In this document: positions 38,774-51,179 of the stretch, one piece after another
How positions within the stretch are numbered: the stretch's first letter is position 1
How the letters are laid out: every line of letters begins with the position of its first letter
NCBI RefSeq assembly: GCF_030272615.1
Contig: NC_081406.1
Coordinates: 461,308,072-461,372,071, forward strand
DNA length: 64,000 nt
Direction: 5' to 3'
Origin: Cryptomeria japonica
Lineage: Eukaryota; Streptophyta; Pinopsida; Cupressales; Cupressaceae
Program-made: the position numbers and the translations under genes
The notes under the pieces: model-generated
The model's database searches: none
Seen by the model: only the letters and a program-made list of their open reading frames with translations
Told to the model about the DNA's origin: nothing

Positions 38774-39938
38774 TATTGGCATTTTTTATGTTTATGTTGT
38801 GATTTTCATTGATGGACACACACTTGTATTGAGATCCCCTTTGTAGGTATGAGCTAGAGCTCAACCGATATTTGTTCCAACCAGTATGTTGCATTCTAGT
38901 CTTTAGACTAATGATTTTGTAGAATGTGTTTCCCAGTCTAAAGCGGCATGACGAAACCAAGTGGTTCATAGATCTCAACTGGTACAATGGAGCAAAGCGG
39001 CACAACACATTCTTACCAGTCTTCATTTTTTGTCAAACTGGCAACTGGTATTTTGTATGAACTGGTAATACTCTATGATGAGTTACCAATCGGCATGATG
39101 AGTTACCAACCCACCGATTGATTGACGATGCCAACACACTGATGGTGCTTTTTGTGTCATGTTACTGAGTATGTCTAGATTCATTGAACCTAGGAAATTG
39201 TAATGTAATCCTATTGGACTAACACGAAATCAGATTCCTTTAAAAGGACATCATGTCTAGGGTTTTGAGTTGTTGCAATTGTTGCTGAAAGGGTTTATGT
39301 TGTGGCTAGGGTTTAAGGTGATTTTTGAGTTGTTGTAAGAGCGATCTTATCTAAGAAGATCGAGTTGTAAACAGAAAGAGATAGAGAAAACTGAAGTAAT
39401 GCTGGAGTGCATTAGCAGTGAACTATACTGGATCTAATCAAGTAGTTTGTGATATAAGATAGATCAAACACTTGTTGATTACTCACATCTTTGACAAGTC
39501 TATAGCCCTTAACTGGGTAGGCCTCAAAGCCTTTGTAAAATCCTCTAACAAGGTGGTTCACTTCTGTGAATCGAAAATCCTCTAACAAGGTAGTCTTTAA
39601 TCAGACTTATCTCCTAACAGAGATTGAGATTCCTAACATGATCTGCTCTGGTGAAGAACATTGTAAGACCTTAACCGGTCTAACCTTAACCGATCTGCTC
39701 TGGTGACTTGTGAGTACCATCTCACCGTGGTTTATCCCAGTTGGGTTTCCATGTCAAATATCTCATGTTATGGTTGTATTGCTTTTGTTGGTGAATGCTT
39801 TATTTGCATTTTGGTTTGCATGTGTGATAACCGGTCTGTCTGTTAGATTGTTTTACCGATTTATCTTCAAACTGTGTAAGTGTTTAAGGACAGATATTTT
39901 TGGCATACTAATTCACCCCCCCCTCTTAGTATTCATCA
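38774..39938 (+). repeat. 3' LTR of element B
   Basis: 1,165 bp, starting TATTGGCATT (TG to TA) and ending TATTCATCA. The C-tract is at 39916-39923. Several ACCGGT sites of the 5' LTR read ACTGGT, ACCAGT or ACCGAT here and vice versa, as expected of decay at methylated cytosines. Confidence 0.93.
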
Positions 39939-39943
39939 GCTAT

Positions 39944-40368
39944 CATTGTATCCCAGGTTACATGTCATGCCCTCATTTCTAGTCCTGGATCCTAGAACAC
40001 TCATCTCAATACCTTCCTATCTCCCTCTCAATCATATGGAACCAACTCCCCATTGATCGGTATCCTTAGTATCTTATATATATATCCTCTAAAGTGATTG
40101 TCATCTCACCCATCGAAAAATGAAACGTGCATGTCTCTGAGTGCCATCTCTCGGTTAATGTAGTCAACAAACCCATGTTTGCTTGAAACTCAGGCATATA
40201 CATAATATATTGCAATCTCATGGCGTCAACTATGACTCTATCCTCCACTGTCAACTCTGGTCATAATCCCTGAGTCAAAGGATATCTCTCCCATGACTCG
40301 AGCATCAGTAGGTCCTCTTCCAGCTAATCAAATCAACTATGTCAATCCTAGTAGTACTCCCTGTTCAT
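39944..40368 (-). pseudogene. Plant Mobile Domain antisense gene of element D, N-terminal part
   Basis: Minus strand. A possible start ATG lies at 40368 (MNREYY), followed by several stops, then LEEDLLMLESWERYPLTQGL. The well-kept block 40066-40254 reads VDAMRLQYIMYMPEFQANMG, LLTTLTERWHSETCTFHFSM and GEMTITLEDIYI. The string ...L-T-ERWHSETCTFHF-GEMTITLED is the hallmark of the Plant Mobile Domain (LLTALVERWRPETHTFHLP-type, then GE-TITL-D). The frame then runs into the insertion point of B and resumes at 32140. It is opposite to gag-pol of D and lies just before the 3' region, the known place of antisense extra ORFs in Tat-lineage gypsy elements. Confidence 0.85.
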
Positions 40369-41050
40369 CACAAAGTGCTACTTTTTTATCCTAGTGCTTA
40401 TATTTATCATACAAAACTCTATCCTAGTAGTACTCCTTGTTCATCACAAAGTGTTTCTTTTATCTTATCTTTTAGGGAACCTACTTGAGTGCAACCTCTT
40501 GAGTATCTTATCCAATTGATAACATATGTTTTATCATAGAATTGTCAATTTCAGCCCAATCCAATTGACAACGTATGTTTTATCACATAATTTTCAATTT
40601 ATTTGGTACACCCTGTTCATCACAAAGTGCCTTGCTCTATCCTATCTTAGGGCCTCTACTTGAGTGTATCTTCTCAAGTAGTTTCCTGACTGACAACGTA
40701 TGTTCTATCACGCAATTTTCAATCCTAGCCCTATCTATTATCCTAGTCTTCCCTAGAGGACCTAATTGAGTGCAGCCTCTCAGCAGCTTATCCAATCGAC
40801 AATGTATGTTTTCACATAACTGTCGATTTGACCTTGAAGGTGTAAACATGCTTTAAACTTACACAAATGTGCCTTCCCTGCACATACATGCCTGAAACAC
40901 ACAAACATGTCTCTATCTTTCATAAGCGTGCCTTCTCAATATAGACATGCTCGCATGTGGCACAAACACCTTTGAAATCATAGACGCATTTAAACTAGAC
41001 ACAAACACACCTATCCTTCCTAGATGCTCTTGGCACCAACACAAACATAC
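40341..41050 (+). repeat. Degenerate tandem repeats in the 3' region of element D
   Basis: tgttcatcacaaagtg occurs at about 40362, 40439 and 40615. A longer unit containing acttgagtgcaacctct, cttatccaattgac and tatgttttatcac recurs near 40490, 40560 (partial), 40665 and 40765. From about 40850 a shorter repeat, cacaaa(c/t)(a/g)tgcctt-like, recurs several times to 41050. Hypervariable 3' regions with tandem repeats are described for Ogre/Tat elements. Confidence 0.72.
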
Positions 41051-41540
41051 CTTAACTTTTTTTCCCTCCACTTGGCAGTTTATAGCCCTACCTAACATGC
41101 ATTTATGATAACAATTAATATACCAACATAAAAGGAGGTTTTGTGGTGCTCACCAGCTCTCTTGCATATGTTTGTCTTTGATATCAGTGAACACAGTCGA
41201 ATCAATGTACCAATGTCATTGCTGCTGACTTCTCTCTGCTCTCTCTGCACTCTGATTTCTTAGGTGTGTAAATAATAATGAGGATGTTTTCCCTCGTGGT
41301 CTATCTTATAGACTACCCTATCCCTAGTCTCCCGAGTCAGTCTTCTTTATCCTGTGACTCTGTCACTCTATCCTATCTTGTTAGTCCTTTCTAGCCTTTC
41401 TTTCTTATTGAGAGATTGTCTGTGATCTCTTCAAACATTTTCATGCAATCTCTTGAGGGGGAATATCATTCCCATAATGAGGCAACTTTGTATCAGTTTA
41501 TCTTATCTTCTTTGAGTCAACACGACAAGCTACATTGTCT

Positions 41541-41555
41541 CAAAGAGGGGCAAGA
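41541..41555 (+). other. Polypurine tract of element D
   Basis: CAAAGAGGGGCAAGA directly precedes TGTAGA of the 3' LTR. One C interrupts the purine run. Confidence 0.75.
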
Positions 41556-42350
41556 TGTAGATATCTAAAATTGTCTTGTTTAATTAAATAAATATTTTTT
41601 ATTTATTTAATTATTTAAGCCTAATATTTCAGTTAATTAAATAAACCGTTAATTAATTAATTAATTCATTAATCCTCTTCTAAGTATTTCCTCATTTAAA
41701 TAAATATTTTTTTATTTAAATTGTCCTTTCCCAAATTAAATAAATACTTATTTATCTAATTGATCCCATTTCCTCTACTAATTAAATAAATCTTTATTTA
41801 TTTAATTAATTCATTATCCTTTTCTACCCATGACAGATGTCATTCATCTCTTAATTCCTACACTACCTACCTCCTTTATCATTTTATTATTTCTTATACC
41901 TACCCTCTAATCCTAGCCGACCATTTATCTTTACACCTCTTAAACTTATCCCTCCATTTCGTATAGTGTCTTCTATATAAGAGGATGCTTCTTTCATTAT
42001 GAACCCTAATCATTTGAATTAACTAATGAGCATTCTAATCGATCTTATGCAATCAAGCTTTTTTGCTATCAAACTATCAGCTACATTTCCGTTCTTTGTT
42101 GAGCTCTTAAGAACACCTAAAATCTGAGAGAAAATATATCAACCAAGATGAATGGAGATAGGAAGAATAAAGATTCAAACCCTAGTTGACATGTGATGGT
42201 ATAATCTTTTTGATTTTGTTGATTTGCATTGTCTCAGGTAATCTTCATATGTTATGGTGAATCTTTGTTATTGTTAGGCTAGGGTTTTGTGGTTGAATTC
42301 ATTTAGTCTTTCAATATTGTTGTTCCATTATCAACTTTTCACCATACACA
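41556..42350 (+). repeat. 3' LTR of element D
   Basis: 795 bp, TGTAGATATC...CCATACACA, with the same TATA box (tatataagagg near 41974) as the 5' LTR. GATAG (42351-42355) follows, pairing with AATAG before the 5' LTR. Confidence 0.88.
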
Positions 42351-45300
42351 GATAGAATTAAGGTTGACAAAAAATATTAAGAAGGTTTGAAGAACATTAT
42401 CGAATGGTTTTCTAAGATTTGCAAATTTCCTATTCCCTTAATGTTTGAATGATAAAATTTGATGTTGTAGACATTTGATTGGAACTATATTTATATTCTT
42501 TCTTGTCATTTCCTTTTTTAAAATATATTATTGTTGACATTTTGAAGGGTTCGAGGAACTAGGTGAGGCCCCACAATTCCAATCATTAGATTCAAAGAGT
42601 TAAAGTTCAATTATTTTTACATGAACACATAAATTATACCACATGAATATTTGAAGCTAATTTCATAGTTATTAGTAGACTCACTATGTCTCTAGGACCA
42701 TTTAGTTAAATTAGTTAGTTGTTTATAAGCCCATATTGATACATAAGTGTTGTATGAGAGTGGGGGCTAACTTGCGAATATAACAGATATAAATAGGAGC
42801 TAAAGATTAGAATTATTCAAGGGCATAGTCCTTAGAGTTCATGGAAATAATTTAGGTAATATTTTATCTTCATATGCAATATCTAGCATGTATCATTGAA
42901 AACTTGGGTGAACTTTGTGACCAACATTCTCATAATATAGTTCAAATATAGCTATAATAAATCCAATTGGCAATCAGTGTGTAACAACTTCGAATGCAAA
43001 AGATGTGCAATGTGGAGGATTATATGCAATAGAGTCAAAGATACATGCATAGTATCCACCTTCTTCTTAAGTTGATTAAACTACTTGACTAGTTTATTAA
43101 AGGATCACTAAAAGTTCAACTAGTAGTGATATAAGAAGCATTGGTAGAATAGAGGATGTGTAAAGAGAGCAAGAGGTAAGAAAGAATGGAATGGTAGTGG
43201 AAAGAAAAATCACACCATAAATATATAGTTGTCATAAGATGATAATAAATAATGATACGAGAAATAGTAGAAATACTTTATGAATATGAATAAACAAAAT
43301 CCAACTTTAAATTAAAAATATAACTTAAAAATAAATTATGACAATTTAATAACATTACAAATCATGCGTATAATACACAATAATTATTTCACCCTTCCTA
43401 TATACCATTAAATCTAAACCTTTCTCAACTCCATATAAACTTAGATATCATTTTATTGCTCAACTACATTTGATAAAATTATTTTATCCTTTGTGATTTT
43501 AAAGATGTTTATACCCTATTCTGAAGCCCCCATTTGGTACAGGCAAGGAAGATGCTAGTAAAGGTAGTAGAGTCTGCATTTAGAATTTGGTTGCAAGTTT
43601 ATACAATTTCTTCAATATATCCATTTTGTTAATATCTTGCAATCAAGAGGCTCAAAACAATTTTTTTTGAGGCATTATGTCAAACAGTTCAGCTTCCTTA
43701 TCTATGTTTTCAAGTTTTGCATATCCTATAATTATGACATTCTGTCAAATAGTTTATGTACCTTGTCTATTCTTAGACTTTTGTGCCAGGTCAGTTGCAG
43801 CTACAACATCTGACAAAATTCCTCCATTGTTTACATGTAATGGATGTTCATACCATGTTCCAAAGCTCTGGTTTTGGCACAGTCTAGGAGGATGCTAGAA
43901 AAGGTTTTAGAGTTTGGCCTTACACCTGCGTAATTGTTTGAAAGTGTGTAACATATTTTTTTCTTATCCTGCAATCATAGTATTCAGTGAGACCACATTT
44001 TAGGCCAATTGCTTGCTTAGTGTTTTTTTGTTGAAGAAGAAGTTGAGGCATGAATCTCAAAAATCATGGCAAATGCATAACACAGATGAGAAAAAAAGTG
44101 AAGCACCCATTAAAACTGAGTGAGAAAAGCCAGAGTATTTCCAACTATAACTAATCGCTCAATATCGCTGCTTTACAGGGCATTATATTTTGAAGAAAAT
44201 GGATTGTGATGGTGGACGTGAAGGGTGGTGCAACTACTGTTAATATTATTGTCCATCCTTTGAGAAACTAGGGCCTCAAAATGTCTGTTCAAGTCATTGA
44301 TATGTTTTGGACACCTTTTACGTTCCACTCTCTTAACCTTATGCTACCAAAAACATACTTAAATTAATTGAATTAAACATGATGTGTACAATGAGGTTGA
44401 TAACATTCAAATGTTCATCATCAAGCACTATATATCTCACAGGGCTTATAAAGAACATTCTTAACATTGGAGTTGTTGAAAGTAAGTGAATCACTTAGAT
44501 TTATTATATATTTAAAATTTTAATATTTATAATTTATGTTTCACTTTACTGATTTTTTTAAAAAATTACTTTTATGTTTTCTTATTTCAGAATTTAAGAA
44601 TCTTTATTTTTTAGTTTATTAATTTTGATTTCCATTGAATAGGTTGCCAAGGCTTATTTTTCCTCCAACATAATGACCATCAAATGATTTATGAAGGTTG
44701 AAGAGACATTATTTAAAATGGTTATAGCTAAAATAGGTCCATATCGAGATAATCGATCACTACAAATAGATGATACTCGGTGCCGGATTATTTCTTAAGA
44801 AGACATGGATTGACCTTGTTTGCTAGATATATTTGATTGCACCAACTCAATGATTTAGAAAAAAGCCATGAAAAGTGCAAAATAGAAGAATCTTGAAGAC
44901 GTCAACCAAGGGTACAAGATAGTGCTTCATAGACCCTATTGACTTGACATGTGGGATATAATTGGACTTGAATTGATGGATTTTGTACACTTCAATGACT
45001 ATTGTATTGATGTGCTCCATAACAAGTTCAAGGTTGATGCTCATTGGTGGTGGCACTTCCATGTCCAAACAGTCAACACCTATAAGCTTTTGAGATCAAA
45101 ATTTTATTGCAAGTTCATTCTATGATATTTTTGTTTACAACTTGAGAATTTAAAATTCTGAATTTACAACTCCAATTCTCTAATTTAGTTTTAATAAATA
45201 GCTAGTTCATTTGCATCAAAGAGGAATTGGAGCACATTCTCATTCAACCACTTAGTAAAGTGTAACAGAGTGTACTTACAAATGGTAAAGGACTTAGTGT

Positions 45301-45492
45301 ATCTGCATTCCAACTTGTTTCTATTGTCACACAAAGTAACTAAAAGGAAGGGGACAAAGAAGTGGGATATTGAGGCAAGGCATATCACCTTGGATGCTAC
45401 CTTTTAACACCTTGTTGCATTTATCATCTAGTAAGCATAAGAGTGATACTATGAGTGCAAGTGCTAGAACCAATGATTGTGGTTATTCTAAT
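42351..45492. other. AT-rich intergenic DNA, no gene seen
   Basis: Three kilobases without a recognisable frame or element end. A plus frame at 43677-43898 and a minus frame at 44847-45068 have no motif. Two stretches (cccatttggtacaggcaaggaagatgctag near 43530 and ggcacagtctaggaggatgctag near 43875) look like diverged copies of one short repeat. Confidence 0.45.
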
Positions 45493-48400
45493 TGTAGGCG
45501 CTAAAAATCAATATCACCTGCAATTCTCCATTTTTAACTTAATCACGCGTATAATCTTCATTATTCGCACAAACCTATCCTATTGCCCCCTTTACATTTC
45601 CTAACCAAATAATTTCATTTCCTTCCCATTTTAGGTTTGCGGTTTCATTTTACCCTTAAATTCAACCCCCTTGCATTAGATCTTTCCCTTGTCACTTTCG
45701 CAATGTCATTTTGCCTAATTTTGTCTCGATTAGGATTTTTTGCTCCTCATTCGGTTAGTGCTAACTTTAAGAAACCCCCTCTCAAAAAAATGTATAACAT
45801 CTTGACGAATATTTAATTTTATTTCTAGAAAATAATATTTTTATTGGCGAATCTTTTCTATTTTTAAAGAAAATAATTAATTTTACTGGCAATTTTTTTC
45901 TATATCAAATTTTATTAGTAGAAAATATTGGTGAATCTTATAAAATAATAAGAGTATGCATTGATTAATATAGCAAATCTTTTCATTTAAAAAAAAATTT
46001 TTTTATAGAAAAGCAAAGGCCTGAACGTGGAAATCATTAATGAGTTTAACTAGTAGACTCTACTTTATTTAATTTCTACCATTAATTTAAAATAATCTAA
46101 TAGCCCTCTTTGCATTTTGTGAGATAAAATGTACCAACAATTTGTAATACTCATGGGGCAAAAAATTCTTTTTAGACAATTGATTTTCATTGAGGTCAAC
46201 CATTCAAAAATAATTTCAATACCAACAAGCATTACAACTTGTAAGTACAATTTACCTCATGGAATACAATGAAGGTCATTATATTATATTTTAAATCAAT
46301 TGTCGCAACTAAAGATTGTTGATATAATCCTAAAGTAACTAATAATTATGATATATTATTGGCAAATTAATTTAGATTTCTTCAACAAATTATAAAATAA
46401 TGGCGAATCTGATCCAATCATGTATTGAATATTTTGGCAAATCTTTGAGTTAAATTTTATTTTCTTTGGCGATTTAAATAACGCTCAAATAAAAATTTGT
46501 AAAAATGTGGTGATTCGGGTCTCCTTAAAAGTAAAACTTATTAGCCAAATTTTGATTTCCAAATTTAAAAAAATAGCCAATTAGCTAATATTAGCCACTA
46601 AAAAAATCATTCTTGATTTGGTCCTCCCATTTCGCCTTTTCCATTTCATGTCCAGATCCTTCCATTTTCTTCCCATTTCAAGTTTGACATTTCATTTATC
46701 CTCAACTTGTCCCCTTTGCGTCAGATCAATACCCTCTCGATCTAGTGATGTTAATTTTTGACCTATACTGCCTCTCACTTTCCATTTTCAGTCATGTTGT
46801 CTTCATTTCTTCCCTATTATTGTTTTGAGGTTCCATTTTGACCTCTTCTTTAACCCCATAGTGTAGCATTTATTCCTTCTCCGTCCGATGACCCACTTTG
46901 ACCCAATTTACCTATTATTGCTTGGTTTTATCCAGTATGACCTAATTTTCCAATCTTTGCTCAAATCTTTCCATTTTTTGTCTGAAACTTCCCAATTCTT
47001 TCCAAATTCACCTATTTTGACCAAAATTGACTTAATTTTACCTAATTAAGGTCTTTGAGCATCAGGTTGACTAATTGCCCTTTTAGGTTTAATTAATTCT
47101 TTAATTAATTAATCCTCTTCTTACTAATTCTTCTTCTTTAAATCTTTCATCATTTAATCAAACATCTCCCTTTTTAATAATAACTAAATAATATTAAATA
47201 ATTTAATTAATTTTGATTCATCACCTTTATTAAATGATTTTAATTATTTAATTAAAAAATTTCATTTCTAATGCCTTATAGTTGAATAATTTATTTGAAT
47301 TATTCAATTAGCTAAGTATGTCATCAAAATTAAATAAATATCTTTATTTATTTAATTTTCCAATTATATTCTCATACGAGGATAATATCTTCTTTTTTAA
47401 TTATTACTTGCAGAATATCCTCCTAATTTTTTAAAATGGTTATATCATCTTGGATATTTATGAGATTTCTCTTTGATTTTTGAAAATTGTGTTTTTTGGA
47501 AATATGTCATTATATATTATTTTCTTTTTTTTTTTTAAAATGAGGTATGTGTTGGGATTTCAAAATATTGGTCAAATTTTGAAGACCCAGGTTCAAATTT
47601 TTGTTAAATGCATTCATAATTGCCTTGTAGAACAAGCCTGAGTAGCTCAGTTTGTGAGCTCATATTTTTGCACCAGTGAAATGTCATGTAAAATCCTCTT
47701 GAGAGATTGTTATACACATTGAAAAGATGCCATTATTCCATTTCCATCTTTCCTGGACCAGATTTAATGTGATTGTGAAGTCTCCATTGAAGGTCCCGAG
47801 GTTAGGGTTGTTGTTTGCACCTTTTGTACATTTCTGAGTAACTCACTTTGAGCAGTTGTATATTCGTGTCAAATGATCGCCATGCTAGACTAATATTTTC
47901 TTGTGATTGTGTACTATTTATTGAAGCCCCATGATCTGTTTGACAGGATTTCCAAGTTGATTCCAATTGCAAAAAGTTCAGTTTTGCAAACTGGACCATG
48001 TCAAACGGCAGTCGGGAGCCTTCTTTGTGAATTTTTATTTCACACCTAGTTGACTTGATTTTCAAAGTGGTTGTACCCTATGACTATCTATAAAATTATT
48101 TTCCATTTTCCCAGTTTATAGTCCCCCAACTCCTCGTTTGATCAATTTTTCAGAGCCCATTCCAAATGAACTTTTTTAGGGTTCCATGATGAGCATGCTC
48201 GATTTTTTAGAGGCAACTTTGAAGGTTAATATTTTTCACATGTGACCTAATCAGGTCAAAACCTCATCCACACCTATTCATGGTAACTTGGTGTACTAGT
48301 GTGCCAAGTGGTAGCTCATGAGACGAAAATTTTGATATTCTTACAACTCAGGTTTTTGATGGTACTCAAGTTGATTTATCAGGTTTAGCTTTAGATAAAC

Positions 48401-50528
48401 CTGAGTAGGCGACTTTGAAGTTTAATATATTTTTCCTTAGTTGTCATTTTGATGATACATCTGATGCCCTGGATTATTTGTATTACATTCAATCAGTGTG
48501 CCAGTGTGCAGACCCTAATCAAGTGTTTTGATCAATTTTTGAAGTTGATTCCAGGGGCTACTCAGGTGTGTTTTCAACAAAATTTCAAAGTTGCAAAATA
48601 CCAAGTTTGATGACCACACATTCAATTTCTCACATCCCGGATGCATCCACTTAGTGTTTTAGAGAATTTCTCCAGGTTCAATTGCCCAAAAATAAAAAAA
48701 ATTCTTAGTCGGACCCACCTAGGGCCCGACAGTTGATGAAGCCCAAAGATGCAAAATAAAGTTCATTAAGAAAATATATTATTTAAATCATTCCAATTTA
48801 AATAATGTTGTATATGGTATTGGTTCAAATAAAGACACAAATTAAATAAATTAAATCACTTGCGCAGTTTAATTTGAGTGGCGAAACAAGAAAAGATTAT
48901 TCAAATCATTGAAAATGACATATTTAATCATTATTAAATGATTTACTAGAATATTGTTAAGAATTTTATACGAGAAATGAGATCAATGATGAATATACAT
49001 GTTTCAATGATTTGGTAAAAGTAAAAATATATAATTTTACTAGAATATTGTTAAAAAATTTATACAAAAAATGAGATCAATGATTAACATACATGTTTCA
49101 ATGATTTGTTAAAAGTAAAAATATATAATAAGGTCCGAATATGTTCAATCATCCAACAAATGACGAAACATCCATCGTGAATGGTGGGCCCTTTCTTTGG
49201 AGGCATCATTGGAGAAAAATAATTGAAACTTTTTACAAGTTTATTATCCCGCAACATGTAATATGAATGCCAAGGTGTATTGCGAGATAATAAGCATTAA
49301 TTTTTTATTATCCCGTACTTAGTATCAAAGCGAGTAAAGAACCATGTGCGATAAGGGATGGGCGTGAGGAGAAGGACTCCCATCTACCCTGCGTAGCACC
49401 CAGAGCATCGAAAGACATCACTCACGGTAAAACGATGCAACGCAGAGGAATTCTTTTGATTACCCCACGTGACAAGCAAGGTAGTTGAGATGGTCATGTA
49501 GGGTAAGTTTGGGGCAAATACTGAGTGACTCAATATACTGCACAAGGTAAGGTTTGGATGGAGGGGCAAACCTCTCTGTGCTATCCCCAATCTAAATAAT
49601 GAATTTATCAATAATGAAATATGGGAGGCGATCATGTCGTTTGGGTATGGTTAATATTTGCATGATCATTGTTTGAGGTTCGAAGGTAAGAGAGAGGCAT
49701 TTTAGAAAGATGGGCAACGTGATATTACACACTCCCAGTAGTCTCCAAATCAAATATGAATTATTCACATATGCAGATGAGCGCATTGCTATTGTGAATA
49801 CCTTTTATTGTTTGCAGGTTATTAACATAGTACGACTTGTTCTTGCTGTGATAAGCTGTCCAAATGTTTTTTTGGACAATTTGCAAAGGAAAAATTGACC
49901 ACAAAGGTTTGTTAAGGTGAAGTCGTGAGCTCCTGCCTAGCTTTGAAAGGTGTCTGATCATTATACCTAAGGTTTTCAAACATTGTGCCCCATGATATTT
50001 CCAAAAGATGGGAAAGGTGTCTGATCATTATTTTTAGATTTTCATAATCATTTTATCTCCAAGACTCTTTTATTTTCAGTTCATAGGAGTAGGTGTAGAG
50101 TAGAAAACTTATCCCAAGTGTTGAGTGGTAGTTGACAAGCCAGGATTGTAGCCAAATTTCAGTTTCATGCACTTTCCTTGGCATATACATATTGGGATAT
50201 CTACTGAAATCAGTGATGCCTTGAGTGTTGGCAGCTATAAGTTATTTCGGCATTGCTTAGGTCTACCTTCCTTGGTCTTGCAGATCCAAAAGTGTTGGAG
50301 ATTTCAATTTTGTGATTGAATCTCGTTCATTGGCCAAATCCATCCTTAAACCTATTAATGGGAAAGTGGATAAATCTCTAGGGTTTGGGGATCTGTTGAT
50401 TTGGGAACTAGAAAACTGGCGACTCTGTTGGGCATAAGATAATGAAATGTCTTAAGTCTCTAGTAGAATATTATTAATTTATCATTCTCAAGATTCTAGT
50501 GGCCTCCCCATCTGAGATGCAACCAACA
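45493..50528 (+). repeat. Candidate very long LTR of a second gypsy element (H)
   Basis: The start reads TGTAGGCGCTAAAAATC, like the TGTAGACACTTAAAATTG start of element D. The end CAACCAACA (50528) is followed by a gypsy-type primer-binding site and then a gag remnant. In between there is no coding sequence, only AT-rich DNA with TTAATTAAT-rich blocks like those of the D LTR. A 5-kb LTR would be large but is within the range known for Ogre elements. A second primer-site-like sequence at about 50415 makes the end uncertain. No partner LTR is in the window. Confidence 0.3.
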
Positions 50529-50550
50529 GATTGGTGACTCTACAGGGGAT
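50529..50550 (+). other. Candidate primer-binding site of element H
   Basis: gattggtgactctacagggg follows the candidate LTR end. It resembles the plant gypsy site TGGCGACTCTGCTGGGGA. A better match, ctggcgactctgttggg, lies 115 bases upstream at about 50414, so either may be the real site. Confidence 0.4.
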
Positions 50551-51179
50551 CAAAGTCATAAATCCATATGGGAAGAGTAGCCTTGCTGAAGAAAAGAAGA
50601 CACAGAATGAAGGAAGACCTTCAATAACTTTCAGTTGTTCAAAAGAACATTCCTCGACAAATAGGTGGTCACTCTCACATTCAAGAACCTCAAGAACAAA
50701 TCGAAGAGCTTAGATTTGAAGATCTTTTTAGCCAAAGAAGTAAGGCATCAACTGCTGCAGCTTTTCCAAGTATTTTCTTTTGAAGTTTTAGTGAAAACCA
50801 TAATGTATAAAGTTCTAAAATGAACCCTTATTTGGTGTTACAACACTGGTAAGAAGGGAAAAATAGGTAGTTTCCAACTTTCATGCTTCTTTGTGCTAAG
50901 TTTCAGTCAATGTTTTATGTTGAAAGATGTGTGTTATGTTGTCATAGGTTCATTTAGAGAGTCCTTAAGTCCTATTTTCAGTGATTATTGTATCATCCTT
51001 GCTTAAAACTTTGTTTGAAAGGAAAGAGTCATGGTAAAACTGCAACTGCAAATTGTTTTTATGAAGAGTTGTAAAGTCAAGAAATATGTATTGTCCTAGT
51101 TTTGATCTAGGCATAATGAATAATCAACAACTTGAGAAAGGTCCATCTGGAATGATGTTCATCCTTGAGAGATATAGAC

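Larger units (their letters stand above)
32141..39938 (+). mobile_element. Element B: pol-less copia-like element with gag remnant and a long extra ORF
   Basis: LTRs 32141-33250 and 38774-39938 are flanked by a perfect duplication GCTAT (32136-32140 and 39939-39943). A Met-tRNA-type primer-binding site follows the first LTR and several purine tracts precede the second. The 5.5-kb interior encodes the C-terminal half of a copia gag with four zinc-knuckle positions, then a promoter-like region, then about 1,120 codons of one frame ending in a coiled-coil region. No protease, integrase, RT or RNase H motif is present in any frame, so it must have depended on an autonomous relative. LTR, tract and gag style point to Sireviruses. 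The insertion splits the antisense gene of D, so B is younger than D. Confidence 0.88.
15627..42350 (+). mobile_element. Element D: large Tat/Ogre-like Ty3/gypsy element, invaded by other elements
   Basis: Two similar LTRs (15627-16370 and 41556-42350) start TGTAGA and end CATACACA. They are flanked by AATAG and GATAG, four of five bases matching. The first LTR is followed by a gypsy-type primer-binding site and the second is preceded by a polypurine tract. The remaining coding sequence is a gypsy gag zinc region and protease at 27149-28727, and a Plant Mobile Domain gene on the opposite strand before the 3' LTR. That layout is known in Tat-lineage elements. RT, RNase H and integrase are absent. 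Elements C, F, K and B and a possible solo LTR lie inside, which accounts for most of the 26.7-kb span. Confidence 0.8.

Noticed and set aside
32141-39938. Element B as a host gene with introns flanked by duplications
   Set aside because: LTR pair, target duplication, primer site and purine tracts prove a retrotransposon structure.
40341-41050. CRISPR-like array
   Set aside because: Repeat units are long, degenerate and unevenly spaced, with no unique spacers of fixed length. It is a decayed minisatellite of a gypsy element in a plant genome.
43677-43898. 73-codon Ser/Cys-rich plus frame
   Set aside because: No domain or start context, and low coding signal. Left as intergenic.
47580-47680. 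tRNA-like A and B box sequences (gtagctcagttt and ggttcaaattt)
   Set aside because: The B-box-like sequence lies upstream of the A-box-like one, so the order is wrong for a tRNA or SINE, and no cloverleaf can be formed.
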